Shown here in pieces: positions 27,301-42,300 of a DNA stretch of 64,000 nt (positions are counted from its first letter, which is position 1; every line of letters begins with the position of its first letter). This DNA is from Camarhynchus parvulus (lineage: Eukaryota > Chordata > Aves > Passeriformes > Thraupidae), in the NCBI RefSeq assembly GCF_901933205.1, contig NC_044572.1, positions 18,748,501-18,812,500 on the forward strand. Direction: 5' to 3'. The translations under genes and the position numbers were made by a program. A model generated the notes under the pieces. That model was not told the origin of the DNA. It saw nothing but the letters and a program-made list of their open reading frames with translations, and did no database searches.

Positions 27301-30300
27301 CAAAATAAAATTGAAACTTACCTATTAATTACAGTTAATGGAAGGATTTGCTGACTTCCTAGCATTACAAGTCTTTATTTAAAATGTCATGCTGTATCAA
27401 TTGAAATGTAGACACCTACTATGCCATTTCTATTAAAAAATTAGGATATTAAAAAAATCAGTCCAATAAGTTGTTTTCCATAACTCTCAATATCCACCAC
27501 TAATCATTAAAACTTTGTATGTCTTAAAATCTTCCTTTCTTCTGCAGACACATCCTAATTGCATAACATTAACTACTTGTTAGTCTCTCTTATAACTTCA
27601 TGAGTTTTAAAGACTCATTGAAATTTAACACTGACAGTCTAAAAGCATGGAAGTACGAGGTATTCATCATCAGGAAATGTCAATACTTCTGGCTGTAGCT
27701 GCTGATAACAACTGTTTTACTTAAAAACTTGTAAGATGGATTTCATGATAATCCCCATTTTCATAAACTACTTCCTCATGTGATTTCCTCTCTGTTACCT
27801 GATGAACATGTCCATGTTTTCTAAACTAACAATCATCAATTTTAACATTTTAATCTTGTACACCATTCACCAATCTCAACATCACTTCTGTTCAATCTCA
27901 AATATGAAGAATGAAATTCTCCATGCATTGATTTTGCCTTGTATGCTTTCTATACTATTTGCTTAGTCCTTAAATGCCATTAGTATCTATTAATATCAAT
28001 GAGTATCAAATTCTTCTTTATATTCTATCTCCTCTGAATACAAACTGGCTTCTTAACACAGCGAGACTTCTGCTTTGGTGCAGATAATAGCACAAACTGT
28101 TTCAGAGTAATTTTTCCTAAACTCTTTCTCCCAGTAGATTCAGCTACTAAGTCAAACTTTAAACACAGCGTCCTGAAAATTCAACAAAAGAACAAAAGTA
28201 ATGAGGGACTTTGTATCCAAATGAGAATAATTTCAAGTTACTCTTCTGCTTTGAAAATCAGAGGTCCCTTATGTCATCAGTGCAACAATGAGCTTAACAG
28301 TACCATGATCCTGCACAGCATAACGTGTGTAACACTGACAAAGGTTTCAGCACTGCTTGAATCAGATGGGAAAGGAGAAAAAATATACATGGAACTAATC
28401 TGAAGCATTTAGCAAACTTGTATATAAAGCTGAAACTTAACTGCACAAGACAAGATCAACTCAGAGGGACCTGTGCCTGTTAACAGGCACATTAGCAGTT
28501 TCTCAGAATTTGAAATACTGCTTTAATAAAATACAATACTGGGTTTGGATGACTCTTTTATTCCAAAAAGTGTCCAGTGTTACCAACCATAGCATACTGA
28601 AGATTGGCCAAGGGCAGAATATATACAGTGCAGAGATAAAAATGTAGAAAGACAAATTCTAATTTCACCTCAATCAGGACAAAGGAATTCCAGAAAATGG
28701 ACACAGGAAGGTGCTGAAACAATGGGCTAACCATTTCGAGGCCCACTTGATAATTTAATCTTTTCCAGTCTTCTTGAAGAAAAAAAAAATATAAGCTTTT
28801 TTTAGGGTTTACACTACACATAACAGCATAAAATCAATTTTACAAAAATTAAAATATTGAAGCAAATAATTCCCTGAAGTCCTTAGCTACTGAAATTGAT
28901 ACTATACTAATTTGTTGTACATTTGAAATCAAGAGCAGAACCGGGAAAGACAGAGAAGTGCCTGAAGCGCTGTAACAATTCCAGCAGCAAGTATCCATGC
29001 TGAACTTGGAAGACAACTGCACAAGAACTTTATCTACCATGAAACAGAAATTTCAGATAACTTCCGATACTTGATTCTTTCCATTTTACATTGCTACATT
29101 ATTCCACAAAAGTCAGAAGGTAGTGTACATCACACAAAATGTTCTTTTTCCTGTTGCTGAGGGACACAAGCTCTCGATGCTTTACAATACTAGACTAAAA
29201 ATCTTAAAATATTACTCCCTAAAAGGATGGTGAGAATGAGCTTAATCCTGAGAATACAGCCTGGACAGCTTTGACTTGGAAAGTTAGACAGCTCTGTGAA
29301 ATAGTTGAGTTTAGATTAAATCAATACACACCTTCCCCTATTAAAAGATTCAGATCCTGAAATCACTCTAAGACCAACCCTATTTGGGGTGAACCATTAT
29401 TAGCTTTATATAACTCCTCCAATAACTTAGGCCTTTTTAGACAATAAACTTAAAATGCTAGTGAATTCTCAAAAAAAGAGAAGTATGGTTTGTAAAGAAC
29501 TTTGGTGGGGTTTTTTTAAAGAGGGTACTAGTAAAGTATTAATTTACTGCAAAAATTCCCTATCAATCCCTACCAATTTAAATTTTATTTCATTTTTAAC
29601 AGTTAATTTTTTTCTTCGAATACAGTGATAAAGTAACACATAAAATGCTTTCTGTCAGGTTATAAATACATTTCAGTAAAAATAACAGACAGCATGAAGA
29701 TTGAACATTTAAGTTTAACCTTGAACACATCAGATCTGTTGCATGGCAAACACAACCTGAATGTATGTGTTGTAACAGCTTCTAATAACATGTCCTTATA
29801 CTATACCAAAATTCATGGTACATTTCTGTTATTAAGCAGGAAAAGAGAAGCCCTTTGGACTGAATAAATTCAGAAATGACAAATATTTTTACAAAATTAG
29901 CTGAGTGTACTTGCTCTGAACAAAACTTTTTGGGAAGACAACTAATTATGTGTAAGTAACACATGATGAATCTGTGTTACCTTTTAAAATAAGCTTCCCT
30001 TCACACTTCATCTCATATGAACATTAATTATGAACACAATTATCATCCATCTGTAAAGTCATATTTTTCATAATTTCTATGGATCTCAACAAGTACTCTT
30101 CAGAAAATTGAAAGAGAGTTATAGCTTTTGATAGCTGCTGTTAGGAAGACTATGGAAAAAAAAGAGGAGGAGATTCCTGCAAAAATGCCTCAGAAGCGTT
30201 GTTTAGTATGGTCTAGCTCATTCCTGATTTGGCTTCTTTGAGGTATCAAGGTAATTCCAAGTAAGAGGCAATAAAATATTTTTGACTTGAGTACTCTGTG

Positions 30301-33300
30301 TTTTCACTCACTACATTTACATGCACAAAATCTTATCTGTGAGCTTGGATCAAATAATTTAGACTGACTTGTCAGATCTTGTTACTCAACAATGTAGTGG
30401 GCCCATTGAAAAGAGAAACATCAGCACATTACTCCTGAGAAAATACATGTTTCTGATAATACTGGCAACACTCATATGTCCTTCTTCATTGCAACACAAA
30501 AAATTGTTGTAAAGTGGGTTATTGGGTTGCTAAACCAAAAAATGCTTATGATGAAGCAAGGAGAGCAGCACTACAACCATAAGAAAAACAGGAGATGAGG
30601 GAGAGGAGTACATTACAAAAATAAGCTGTGATTCAAGCAGACGTTTCTGGACAAATTTAGAGCTCGTGCTCAAAGACATCTCGTTTGTTTTTGTATCTCT
30701 GGGTTTTCTTGGTTTTGTTAGGGTGATTTTGTTTATGAATTTTGTTTGTTCATTTATTCATATCCATGTTCTTTGGCATCCTCAGAAAATATCACTGTTT
30801 TAGAGGACAGGTCTAATGCTGGCCACCAAGAATCTAAGTATACTTTAACAGATGTGAAACTATAGGTTGAATATCATGATAAAAGCAATAAATCACACAC
30901 AGTATTTCCATCCATGTATTTATTTACAAAGACTTTAACATTATCACTGGCGTCTTCTAGAAGGAAGAGTGAGAAGTAATGAAGAGAACAAAGGAACCAA
31001 GAATGGACCTGGACAGGGAAAGGCCTGTTCAAGGAGCTGAAGAAAGCAGAATATTCTACAATAAATATAAGAGGGAAATGATAAATATAAGTGGGTCATT
31101 CACTTCAAACCAAGACCTTGTACTTCTATCTCCTACCCCAACTAGGAGTACTTCTAACTCCTACCCCAACAGCAACACATAATCCCCCTCAAAGGAGGTC
31201 ATAAAGGAATAAGAAAGTTCATACTATAATAATCAGAACACTGATACGAATATGTTAGATGCTCACTGTTCTTAACAGGTAAGAGGTAAACACATTCTTA
31301 AAACTGTATTTTAAACAGAAAGATAAATAGTGAACTATGAAGTTTTGTCATATGCCATTTCTCTCCATTGATTTCAATATAGGAAAAGTATTTTTAATAT
31401 AGCTTCTACTGCTATTGCCATTATTATGCATAATAAAAATGACCCTTTGTATCTAACTGCTTTAAAACAATGTGGCTTTGACATCAAGTTTTTAAGTACC
31501 TGCCTTGTTCTGAAAGAAATACAGTTTTTTCCTTGAACTATGTATATTTTAAAAATATCTCTTGCTTATAGAGTGAAAGTAAACAATACAAATAGCATAA
31601 AACCCTCCCCAGAAGCAAGTATTCAAGCTCCATTTCTCTCTTCCCCCAAATCAGAAAAATGAAGAAAATGAAAATTTAAGAAAAAAATATTTTAAAAAAA
31701 GGACAAAATTTTGAAGTTTCAGAAGTGAGGTAATTTGTTATTTTTTTACATCACAAAAGCTTTGAAAGAAACTTCAGAGCAACAAAGACTTTGATAGATA
31801 AGAGCATCCTGCCAGGCCATTCCACACACAGGTTTACTGGAAACAGAAAGCCTCTCACAGCCCCAGATGTGCATAACATTTAGAACAGAGGAAGAACAAA
31901 CCAGCCAATTTCAATTGCTAAATAGCACACGAGAATATGAAAATGTCATCCAGCTGCACAGGAGTTCAGACTCAGAATATAATTTTACATGTTTAACTGG
32001 TCATTCTCCATGTAGACATTCTGATTTTCAGTTAAGCTAAATTGGGAATATGGAACTGAGGGACACATTCAGCAAAGCTGACATACCTGAGTATCAATTT
32101 TGTTTTCTCTGTGTAACAGAACACACAGACAATCACGTCAATACTAACTATCACCTTTTTTTTTTTTTAGCTAAACCTGTCACATGTAATTTTCAAAGAA
32201 CCTATTTACATGCAACTTTTCCCCCTACAGCTTCAAAACCTGCATTTATATAGCCTCTAAGTCAATACACAGGTCCACCTACTACAGCCACCTACAGCAC
32301 AGTGGCACCTATACATGGAACAGAACTTACTTTTCCAACAGTTCTTTTTCCCCCAGTGTGATTTTCACAATATTTTAAATGATACTATGTTCCTGAAAAG
32401 CATACTCAGAATTATAGCTAAAATAATAAAAACCTATTTTGAGGTAAAAATATAAATCCAATAAATGCCTACCTGAACCCACTGGAGATGAACCAACACT
32501 AAGACTTTGTAAACTTCCATTCCTGAGCAAAGTTGGAGATTTTTGAAGACCAGAGCTTGTCACACTTCCTGCAGCAGATGCCACAGATGAAGTTGGGGAA
32601 GCAGAAGAAACTGAAAGATGGGAAAGACTTTCTTGACTTTTATTTCCTTTAGGTCTACCAGGCCCATGTTTACTTTGCTTATTTCCTTTCCGTTTCTTCT
32701 CTGTTACAGTTTCTTCTTCAAGTCCAGAAGTCTGAGCTCGTTTGTATGCTGTAGGAGTAAGGCTTGAATTATTTATGTCTCCAGGTGAGCTGTCAAAGTT
32801 TTTAGATTGGGGAACAGCTGCTGACGATGTAGGGAGACCAATTAAGGAAGTGAAACAATTGACTCCACCCTCTTGGCTCCCAGCCTCTCCTTTATGTACA
32901 TCTTTGGTTGACGAAGCCTGTTGAGAATGTGTGAAACTGTCACTTCGCAGATCTGTGTCTGTAAAACTCAAAAAATCTTGGGGAGACTGAACCGAACTTC
33001 CAGAAGATGACTTTATGCTCCCAGGAGTGCCCAAAAAGCTTCCTAAAAGGAGAAAGAAGTACAATTATGTTTTTCCCTGTAATTGATGAAAACCAGTGAG
33101 AAGTATTATAATCTTAGAATAAAAAAATCTAATGTGAAAGACTTAATGAAAAGCTTCAAGCTTTACCAAGAGCTAAAGAACTCTTTAAATAACTCATTGG
33201 ATTGGTTCTCCTGCTGATCTTCACTTGGCTGGATATGATTCTCAGATTCTTGTCTGAGATTCAAATTTGCATCTGGGGCACAAACAAGGTGAAAATGAAT

Positions 33301-36300
33301 AAAAGAAAAATAACAATTTTGTTGTTTAGGCACCTTTAACATCCATCATGTTTTGAAGCCATAACAAACACTTGGTGCAAACTGGAGCAGTTTTTTTTGA
33401 ACATACAGCTATATAAAAAGAAAGCTGATACAAATGTGTTATGATCACATGTACACTATGCCTGCAATCTTCCTTACCATTCTACCTAAAATCAAGAGTC
33501 TGACACAGGTCAAGGGAACAACAACAATTGGGCTTAATTCTCCCCAGCTGAGGAGGAGTTCCATAGAAGACGTATTTTTCAAAAGTATAAGAAAGAAAGT
33601 GAAAAACAGTGTATGAAATTGGCATTTTAAGACTTCTTTAGCACTGTCACAGAACCATAAAGACCTTTTGTGTAATAGAATTACATTCCTTCTTCAGTAC
33701 TTGGAATGCAGTCATTTCACCACTATATTACTGTAATCAAGGCAGAAAACGTAGCACTCTTGGGAAATACAAACATCTACTTGCACTAAAATTCATTGAT
33801 TTTATACAGGTGGGTGTCTGTGGGTACTGTTTCACAGAATTCAGACTGATGACAAACATCAAGAAAATATTCCTAACTATGACATTAGGCATAAAAAACT
33901 TATGTCCTTTAAAAACGAGTGTTTTATCATTAGTACTCCACTCAACATTGTTAAGAATTCTACTTAAAATAAAGTTTATTTAAAATAAAATTATATATAC
34001 AGTTAACTAAAAGAATTTAAATATCATTCTTTTGTATTTTAAGTAATTTATATCAACTTCCCTTAATGCAGCCCAGAAGAAAATGCATGCACCTAAGAAA
34101 AATCTATTTTGCAATCTGCAGTAAGATTTTTCTTTAAATGAGGAATTCCAGAAGGCAATCTTCAAAGTTTTGAGAATTTAAACAAAAAAACCCTTCCTCT
34201 TCTTTCAAGTAAAAAAAAAACTGAAATATTGAAAGAGGTCTGGACAAATTTAGAAGTGTTCACTGCATAAATAAACTCAAAAGGAAAATCACCATCACAA
34301 AGCATAAACAGTCAACTACTAGACACCACAGTGAAAATGACTAAAAATTACTTTACAGAAGACCTAGTGTGTTGTGTTTACAAATAACATGTTTTATTAA
34401 TTAAGGAATTAAAAAAAACCTTTCAAATTTTTTGATCATTTTTCAACTCTGATAAAGATGCCATAAAAAAATTTGCTTTTAAGAAATGTTCATAGTGCAT
34501 GTTCATAGTGGGTTTTAGCAAGCTCAAAAAGTAACAGATTTTGTACTACCTAAGGTAAATAAGCCTTACATACTCACCTTCTGTTCATATATTTCAATGA
34601 CAAAACAACTAAGTAGAAAGGTCTTTCACTCTGAAGGAAATGGTATACCTTCAATATCTGCATCTTGAAAAATTACTGAGGGGCCAATGCATCCCATGCA
34701 TTAGGTAGTCCAGTTCTGTTCTTTAGCCAGAGCATTGACTAAAAAACATCTAGACTCAAATTCATATTAAAGTTTACCCCAGGCTAACTTTCCGGCACAT
34801 AAAGAGACTTCTGTTTGCAGCTAAAGAGAAAACCTTAACAGTCTGAACAAAAGCAACAGTTCTGCCTTTTTTAACATGTACAACCTTCTCTTTCATGTTA
34901 TAGCAACAAACATTTTTACCCTGAAAAAAGCTGGCTTTTTCCCTAAAGTGAAATCAGATTCTCAGTATTGAGGATAAAAGATTAACTACTTTTTGAGTTC
35001 TGCATACAAAAAAATTCTAATTCATGTCAAAGCAGAAGTTGTGTTACTGCTTAACAATCAGTACCTTGCTGAAAAGGGCTAGCTGCAGTCACAGTTGTTC
35101 CTGGATTTCTTCCAGCACCAGGCTTTCTTCCCCTCTGACCTGAGCTGTGACCTGCAGATTTCTTCCCTTTGCTCTCTGACCCTCTAGCTTCTGAAGAATC
35201 TTTTCCACTTGAAACATGTGTAGGAACTTCCTGGAAATTTGCATTTGTAAATCGAGCTGAGGTATCTTCCAACCGCTTCAAGGAGCCTGACATGGAGTTG
35301 TTGCTAGTGCTTGTGTATGTCTGGCATTTTAAAAGAGAGAAGAAATTAAATAAAGAAGTCACACAAAAAACTCTCACAACTGTTTAAAGGACCTCATTCT
35401 TTCAAACAAACACAGAACTGTTCAAATACTACTGTAACTAGAAAGAGCAGGAATTACAGCAGCTGAACTCTGAAGATTCTCAGCAAACAACTGAAGTACA
35501 GAAAACATTTTGTGCAAAAAAATGCATAATGGCTTTGGTTGAAATTTTTACTTCACTGGGGTAAATGGAAAAATCTCCTGGGTATGGTCTTTATAGTCTA
35601 TTTAAATAGGATATTGTTATTTTATGCTTAAAATTAAAAATTAGAAAATAAACTTTTAATGTTTTTCTGAACATATAATTTTATGCCTTTTTTGTTAAAC
35701 TGGAAATGTTGTTCCATCAGCAGTGGAACTGTTGAAGGTGTCAAAACCAAGAACTTGGAATTTTATGACTTTATAGCCTCAACGCCAAACCAAAATCAGT
35801 TCCCTGGCATGTGAACCATCCCCCATTCATCCAATTCCTTAAGAATCACCAAGTAAAGAAGACACATGAGACAGCTGACCAAGACACACTTACTTCAAAC
35901 CCACTCTCTGACAGGTACAAAAACACTCTTGAGCTCCCAAAGCAAATTTCTTCCTCAACCCCTATCCACCCCCAAGATTTCCAGCCCTTTTCCTACACTC
36001 ATACACTCTCCACAGGGCTTTCAAAAATTTCATCTTTAGGTCCATTATTTGTCTGTTAAATTTTACCAGAATTGTTCCTATTAGTGAACAATACTCAAAA
36101 GAGGTTTCACAGAAAGTAATTAGGTGGGAAGGGAAACTGTATGCACAATATTACGAAACCATTCAAGGGAATATTATTGTTCTCATGATTGAAAAAATGT
36201 GGAATTGTGGTAACAGAATTTTAGTAACATAAGAAAGAAAATTAAAGCAAAATCAGGAAAAAGAAAAACAATCTACTGTTATTTATACTCAAAACACCTA

Positions 36301-39300
36301 GTAAAACAGTTTCTTTAAAAATATATACATAAACCTAGAAACTACTCATTTGTTCAAAAAGAGCTTGTCTGTTTTTCAGTTCTTTACAGAACAGAATTTA
36401 AAATAGTATCTACAGTTATCTCCATTAAGACCACACAAACACATGCCTCTTAAAATTGAGCATACACATACATTTTCCCTGCCCCAAGTGGGATGCTTGC
36501 TGAATTCAGGCCTACAACAGAATGTTTCTTCATCTTTACAGAAAGCTTTGTATAGCAGCTGTACAAAGTTTTCCATATTTTACTAAAATAGATAAGACAT
36601 TTACATAAACCTTACTTTTCAGTTGCAAATGACAGAAGACAACTAAATATACAAGCTTTGAGGAAAGCAAATACTTCAATCTATTTGCATACCAGGCCAG
36701 GCAATGACAAGCAGGCATTAATTTGCAAACACTGTGCTGTGATTTGGTTTGACTGCAAGTCTGAATCCCACTGCTGGCAGATTTTGAAGCACATGCATGC
36801 ACAACACAGTTCTGCTTTGGAAAATTTTGCTCCCACAGCTATTTGCGTTTCAGAAGGTGCTGTAAGGTGTACAGAAATCTACATGCTTACTCAGAAAATC
36901 ATAACACAAACATGATGAAATATACCCTAAGCACAGAGAGCTACTGTCATTTTTACATTCTCCATCTATCACTGTGTACCCTGAAGAGCTACACCATCCA
37001 TCTGCAGCAAGTCTTAAAACTTCTGGGGATTTATGGTAAACATCCAATAATCAGTCTTGGTATACATAGTACGTGCCAAGGTTTGAATGGCCTTTAGCTC
37101 TGTACAGATCAGTACAGAGCTGTACCCTTGCACAGAGAGGGGAAGGACCACAGCAGGTAATTCTCCACAAAAATGCCAGATGGTAAGAGCAGAGCCTGAG
37201 CAAAAACTAACCAACCCAAAAAACCCCCAAAACCAACTCTGGATTTGCATGGCTGAGCCCATGAGAAATCGTGCTAACACCTCAGTGACAAAATACTGAA
37301 GAAGGAAAAACAAAAAAGGGTTACTGGGCAGATGTAACTGTGGCCAGAGAAGGACCAAGAACATGTGAGAGAATCAACTCTGCAGACACCAAGGTCAGTG
37401 AATAAAGAGAAGGAGGAGGTGCTCCAGGCGCCAGAGCTGATTCCCCTGAATCCTGTGAAGACCACGGTGAGGCAGCTGTGCCCCTGCAGCCCATGGGGAT
37501 GCAGAGATGGACCTGCAGCCCATGGAAGAAACCCACACCAGAGCAAGTGGATGCCTGAGAGGAGGCTGTGACCCCATGGAGCAGGCTCCTGGCAGGACCT
37601 GGAGACCCATGGAGAAAGGAGCCCATGCTGGAGCAGGTTTCCTCATAAGACTTGTAACCCTGAGGGGAATCCACACTGGAGGAAGGACTGCACCCTGTGG
37701 AGAAGTGGTCCATGTTGCAACAGTTAGTGGAGAAGTGCAGCCCATGGGATGGACTCAGGATGGAGGAGTTTGTGAAGGACTGTCTCCCATGGGAGGGATG
37801 CTGGAGCTGGGGGGGGACTCTTCTCCTTAAGCAGCTGCAGGAGCGACCAGTGACAAACTGACCACAACCCTCACTCCCCATCTCCCCACACTGCTGGAGG
37901 GAGCCAAAGCTCAAAACATGAGACAGAATTTTTTTACCAGGAGTAAATATGGGGCTGATGGCTCCTCCCAACTAAGGAGGCAGGCAGAAGAAGAGGCAGG
38001 AAAGAATTCAAATTCCTAAGTCATTGTAGCTCTTCTTCACACATTCTATATTTATGTCCCAAAAGTGAAAAAAATGTAGTGCTAATACGTTAATCAAAGA
38101 GTAATCAGGCATTTCTTATTTCAAACTTTTTCAAACTTAACTGATTCAAACTGAACAACACTTGCTGTGACATTACAGGGATGCACAAAAGTGCCTCTCA
38201 AAATAGCAGGGGCTGGAACCTCAGTAAAATTTCTTGGAATTAAATTCTGCAGAACCAACAGGCAATTCAACCTCATTAACAGAAGGTAAATTCAGTTTAT
38301 CGTGCAGTCTTTCATGATTCTACCTAAAGAAATCACTCATCCAGATAAAAACATGCTTTAAATCATCACCTGCATAAGTGGTCATTAAAACTGGATTTAC
38401 AAAGGTTTAACATCTTTAAAAAGAAAAAACAAATTTCATTTCAAATTTCGTTTTCCTCCACAGGAACATTATGGTAGCAGAAGTGATTATATACCACAAT
38501 AAAGTCATGCATTCAATACAAAGAAAGACTGCTGTGAAATAGAGATCAGGTTCAAAACAATTCTACCAACTGCAGGTAAAAGGTCACATAAAAGGAATAC
38601 ATTAATGCAATATTCTGAACCAAATATTCATCTTAGAAAAAAATAAAACTTGTTTAATTACTAAAATTTCAAGGTTTTGAGGAACACATTACAAGTTTAT
38701 AATCTAGAAAAGCAAATTCCTGTAAATGGTGTTAAAAGTACTTAGGAAAAAAATTAACTGAAGGAACTAGCCACAGCAAAAAAAAAATCACTGCTATATG
38801 TCCAGTAGATACTTTTTAAAAATACATAATCACACTTAGGAACCTCTGAACACCAATTTCCCAATAAAAACACCAATAAAAAGCTGAACACTAATTTTCC
38901 TGATGATTTGAAACACTATAAAAAATGTCAATAAACAAAGCAAACAGGTTAGGTAAAGAAAATCCACATGCAAAAGATTAAACAAAAAAAAAAAAAAAAA
39001 GAAAAAAAAAAACCGAAAAGGGCACGACTATATTCAAATTCCAGAATTAATTTTCTGTTTTCATTTAATGAAGTTATAATTTAAGTTCTAGAATTAGAGA
39101 TTTTCTGTTCACTTTAGTGTTTGCCCTAGCTCATCCCTGTGACTACCCATAGCAGTAAGCCCTGTAATTAGGAAAAAGATAGGGAGGACAAAGCAATTAG
39201 AAATAAGCTTAGCAGCAAAACAGAATCCAACTGTGTCTTTGGCATTAAAAGCAAATTCCCATAGGCAGGATGCAAAAGATAATCAATATTTCTATATATT

Positions 39301-42300
39301 TTTTTAGCTTTTACAGAAATATACAATAATATCACTTCTTGTAAAAACTTATGATGATTAGATAATCAAAGTACAAGAGGGATATAATTCAAGAAAGGTA
39401 AGATCATACACAGTATAAAAATTAAACAAAGGTTGTAAAATTTAAAGAAGTTTCCAAACAAGTTCGCACAAAGCCTCTCTTACAGGCTATGAATTTTAGA
39501 AGTTGTCTCAGACTCAAAAGGAGTATGTTAAGGGCAAATTAATAAAATGAAATAACCAATCATGTGGACCAGTCAATACTACAACCTAATTTCAACAGAA
39601 ACTGTCACACTTGCCGATTGCAATCTCTAATTGCTCTTAAATCAAACCAGCAAAGTGGTAAATTGATTCTACCTTTTTTCTATTTTTTTTTAACTAAGAG
39701 TTATTGAGAGTTTCAGAAAACCACTGACTACTAAGTCTCACATGACATGAAGAGAATACAGCAGAACAAGAAACAAGATACTCAACAGAAGTGTGAGCTC
39801 CTAATAATGGGATGTTAGCAGTTATGAATTCTCAAGTTAATAATCTTACTATGGAGAACAAAGAAATATGCAAAGCATACTAAAAATCTAACTTTCTTGG
39901 AGATTATTCTTGAAAATTGATACCACTAGTTGAAAGAATACTTCCAGAGACCAGAGGAAGTTGGTATTTCAATTGTTTCAGCCTGTCCTGATGAGGTCTT
40001 GGTGTACCCATATGCAAACACACATTTGTTGAATGCAACACCTGAGCAACCAAACCACACACAGTTAACACAAGCCTCAGCACCTTACAGGATGATCTGT
40101 GTATATTAAGCACAGTTCAACTCAAACCATGATTCCCTGACTCTGATGTCAAACATCTCCACATGAATGGGACATGTTCTTTCCAACTCTGAAATCAGAA
40201 AACCCATTTCTCAACAGTACTGCCCACTCTGTAACACCAACAATAGTGTAATTTTATTGGTGGATAGCAAAAGTGATTCTTGCTGAGTACGATGAAAACT
40301 GTCATTATTTAACCCTGTATGTTGCTGCTGGAATTAGGTATTTTCTAACACATCAACAGAAAGGGAAGGTCAGAGAACATAACAGAACCTAACCTGCTAA
40401 TAAGGCAAATTATAAGTGTATGAAGCGTGAGCTGTAATTTCATAGCTACCAGTTTTAAATGCTTACAGGTTCAGTGTCAGCTCAGCATACACAAGTGAAT
40501 TTTGAAGGAAAGACTTTCTAAAACTTCTCAAGTTGTTAAATATACCTCAATTAAGGAAAATTTACTGGAGTATCACTGGCACCTAAATCAAAATTTAAGT
40601 ACAAAACTCTAAGCCTTTCTCCATATGAAAACCTTCAAGTATTTTAGGATTTTACATTACAGGAAAAAATACCAAGAGTGCTTGATAATTATAGAATTTA
40701 TACCATTATAAAGCTCCTGCATATATAATGGAATGATTACATCATGAAATTTTGACATAAGTAACTGAAGTGGAAGAGAAAGAACACATTGACTTACTTT
40801 TTCTGTAGTTACAGTAAGAGATGGAACCAAAGATGGGGAGGACTCCGACTGCTTCTTGTATTTTTGCTTGTGTTTATCTTTCTCTTTATATTTCTGTAAG
40901 TTGTGAAAAACAATAAAAACTAAGTTCAGCTTCATCTTTAAAATAACCCAATCTATATCGCATCAAGTGTTATCAAAACTGAAGAGATATGGCAATCATG
41001 TCCTGTGCTATTTGGAAAACACATTAATGCTCTGAATGTTTTATAATGTAATTTTATAAAGTAAATCAAGTACTTATATTTGTTTTCAAAGTGCATCAAC
41101 TGAAATTGTTCAATAATAACCAGCATTTATGAATGCACTGTTGTTAGTATAACCCATCTTTACAATAATCACTTAATCAACAAAAGAAACTGAACTAAAA
41201 AAAGAGACATGGCTTCTGTATCAAAGATCTTCGTTTATTTCTCATCAAAGATTTCTATCTGCATCTCTGCATCTGCACAGTATTTTTTGTTGGGATACTA
41301 ATGTCAATTAATGCAAGGTTTTAACTCTGGCTCCCCTACTGACATCTCCATGCATAAGAATGGGAAATCTGATTTAGATTTCATTTCCAAAAAAGAGACA
41401 TACATTTTACAGACGAAATAAGTATTTTCCATGGTAAACTGAATAAAATATCAAAGCTATACAAATCAAATGTGCTTCCTAAAAGAGCTGAGAATGAAAT
41501 CAGTTTTTTAATTTTTATTTCTTAAACATTAATGAAGCATTGGCAGTGTGAATAAAATTGTGCCAACAGAGAGAAAATAACTTCTTATCCCAGAGCCTTT
41601 ATAGTATAACAGAAGTCTTTCATACTGGCAGAAATCAATTTTTGAAGGGTTACAGAATCAGACATAAATTGTATTTGTTTGAATAGTTTAGACAAATACT
41701 TCACAAAAACAGCAAGTCTGACAAAACTAACAATTAAACTTAGAACACAGAAGTTCACTATTTTTTCCAGTCTAATCATAAACTAGTCATTTTTTCTTAG
41801 CAATGTAATATGGTTTCCTTAGACAGTCAGTGTCAGAAGATGCAAAGAAACTGCAGCTGGGAAGGAAAGTTACTTAAAGCTAGTGGCACTCAAGTATTTA
41901 ATTTCTTTAATTATGTATTTGTGGAATTTTTGTGAACTAACACAAAACTCTGCAGAACAGCACAATGCACAGCTATTTGTTCAGACTGCTTCTACAGAGA
42001 GCTAGTAAAAAACATGCAACCATATGGATTGAAACAAGGGGTTCAAAAATCCCATTGAGAAGCTTGATAAGATGTGTAAGTCTAAATAGCCATATGAAAA
42101 CTCAGTAACTGTTCTGAATCTTAAAAACTACCCATGCTGATCTTTCTGTATCAAAATGATTGTCCAAACTTTCAAAAGAACATCATTTGTTCAACAGTGA
42201 CGGCCCAACCACTCTCACCAAGCACCAGGACAAGATGCAACATGTGCATCCTCTATTCAAGTATGACCAAGTATCACCTTTCTATTTCTGTCACAATGGA

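Larger units (their letters stand above)
8756..32472 (-). other. MLLT10: MLLT10 large intron, 23.7 kb
   Basis: This is the longest intron seen. It contains the micro-exon candidate (18705-18737), a tRNA/CR1 SINE (27104-27228), a possible old CR1 fragment before it, TA/TG microsatellites near 13730, 16065 and 21240, a 20-bp tandem duplication at about 10629-10668, and an unidentified GC-richer region (22790-23060). By eye I found no sequence encoding the mammalian exon with the SMQYRHDG block. Confidence 0.85.
35321..40797 (-). other. MLLT10: MLLT10 intron, 5.5 kb
   Basis: This intron holds an avian LTR-type repeat fragment with internal 45-bp periodicity (37123-37985), a hairpin at its edge (37096-37121) and an A-rich run (38987-39012). 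Overlapping long open frames on both strands at 37321-37971 come from that repeat and are not taken as genes. Confidence 0.85.

Noticed and set aside
37321..37971. 216-codon minus-strand frame as a gene
   Set aside because: Low-complexity repeats with a period of about 45 bp, frames open on both strands, and a position inside a recognised LTR-type fragment.
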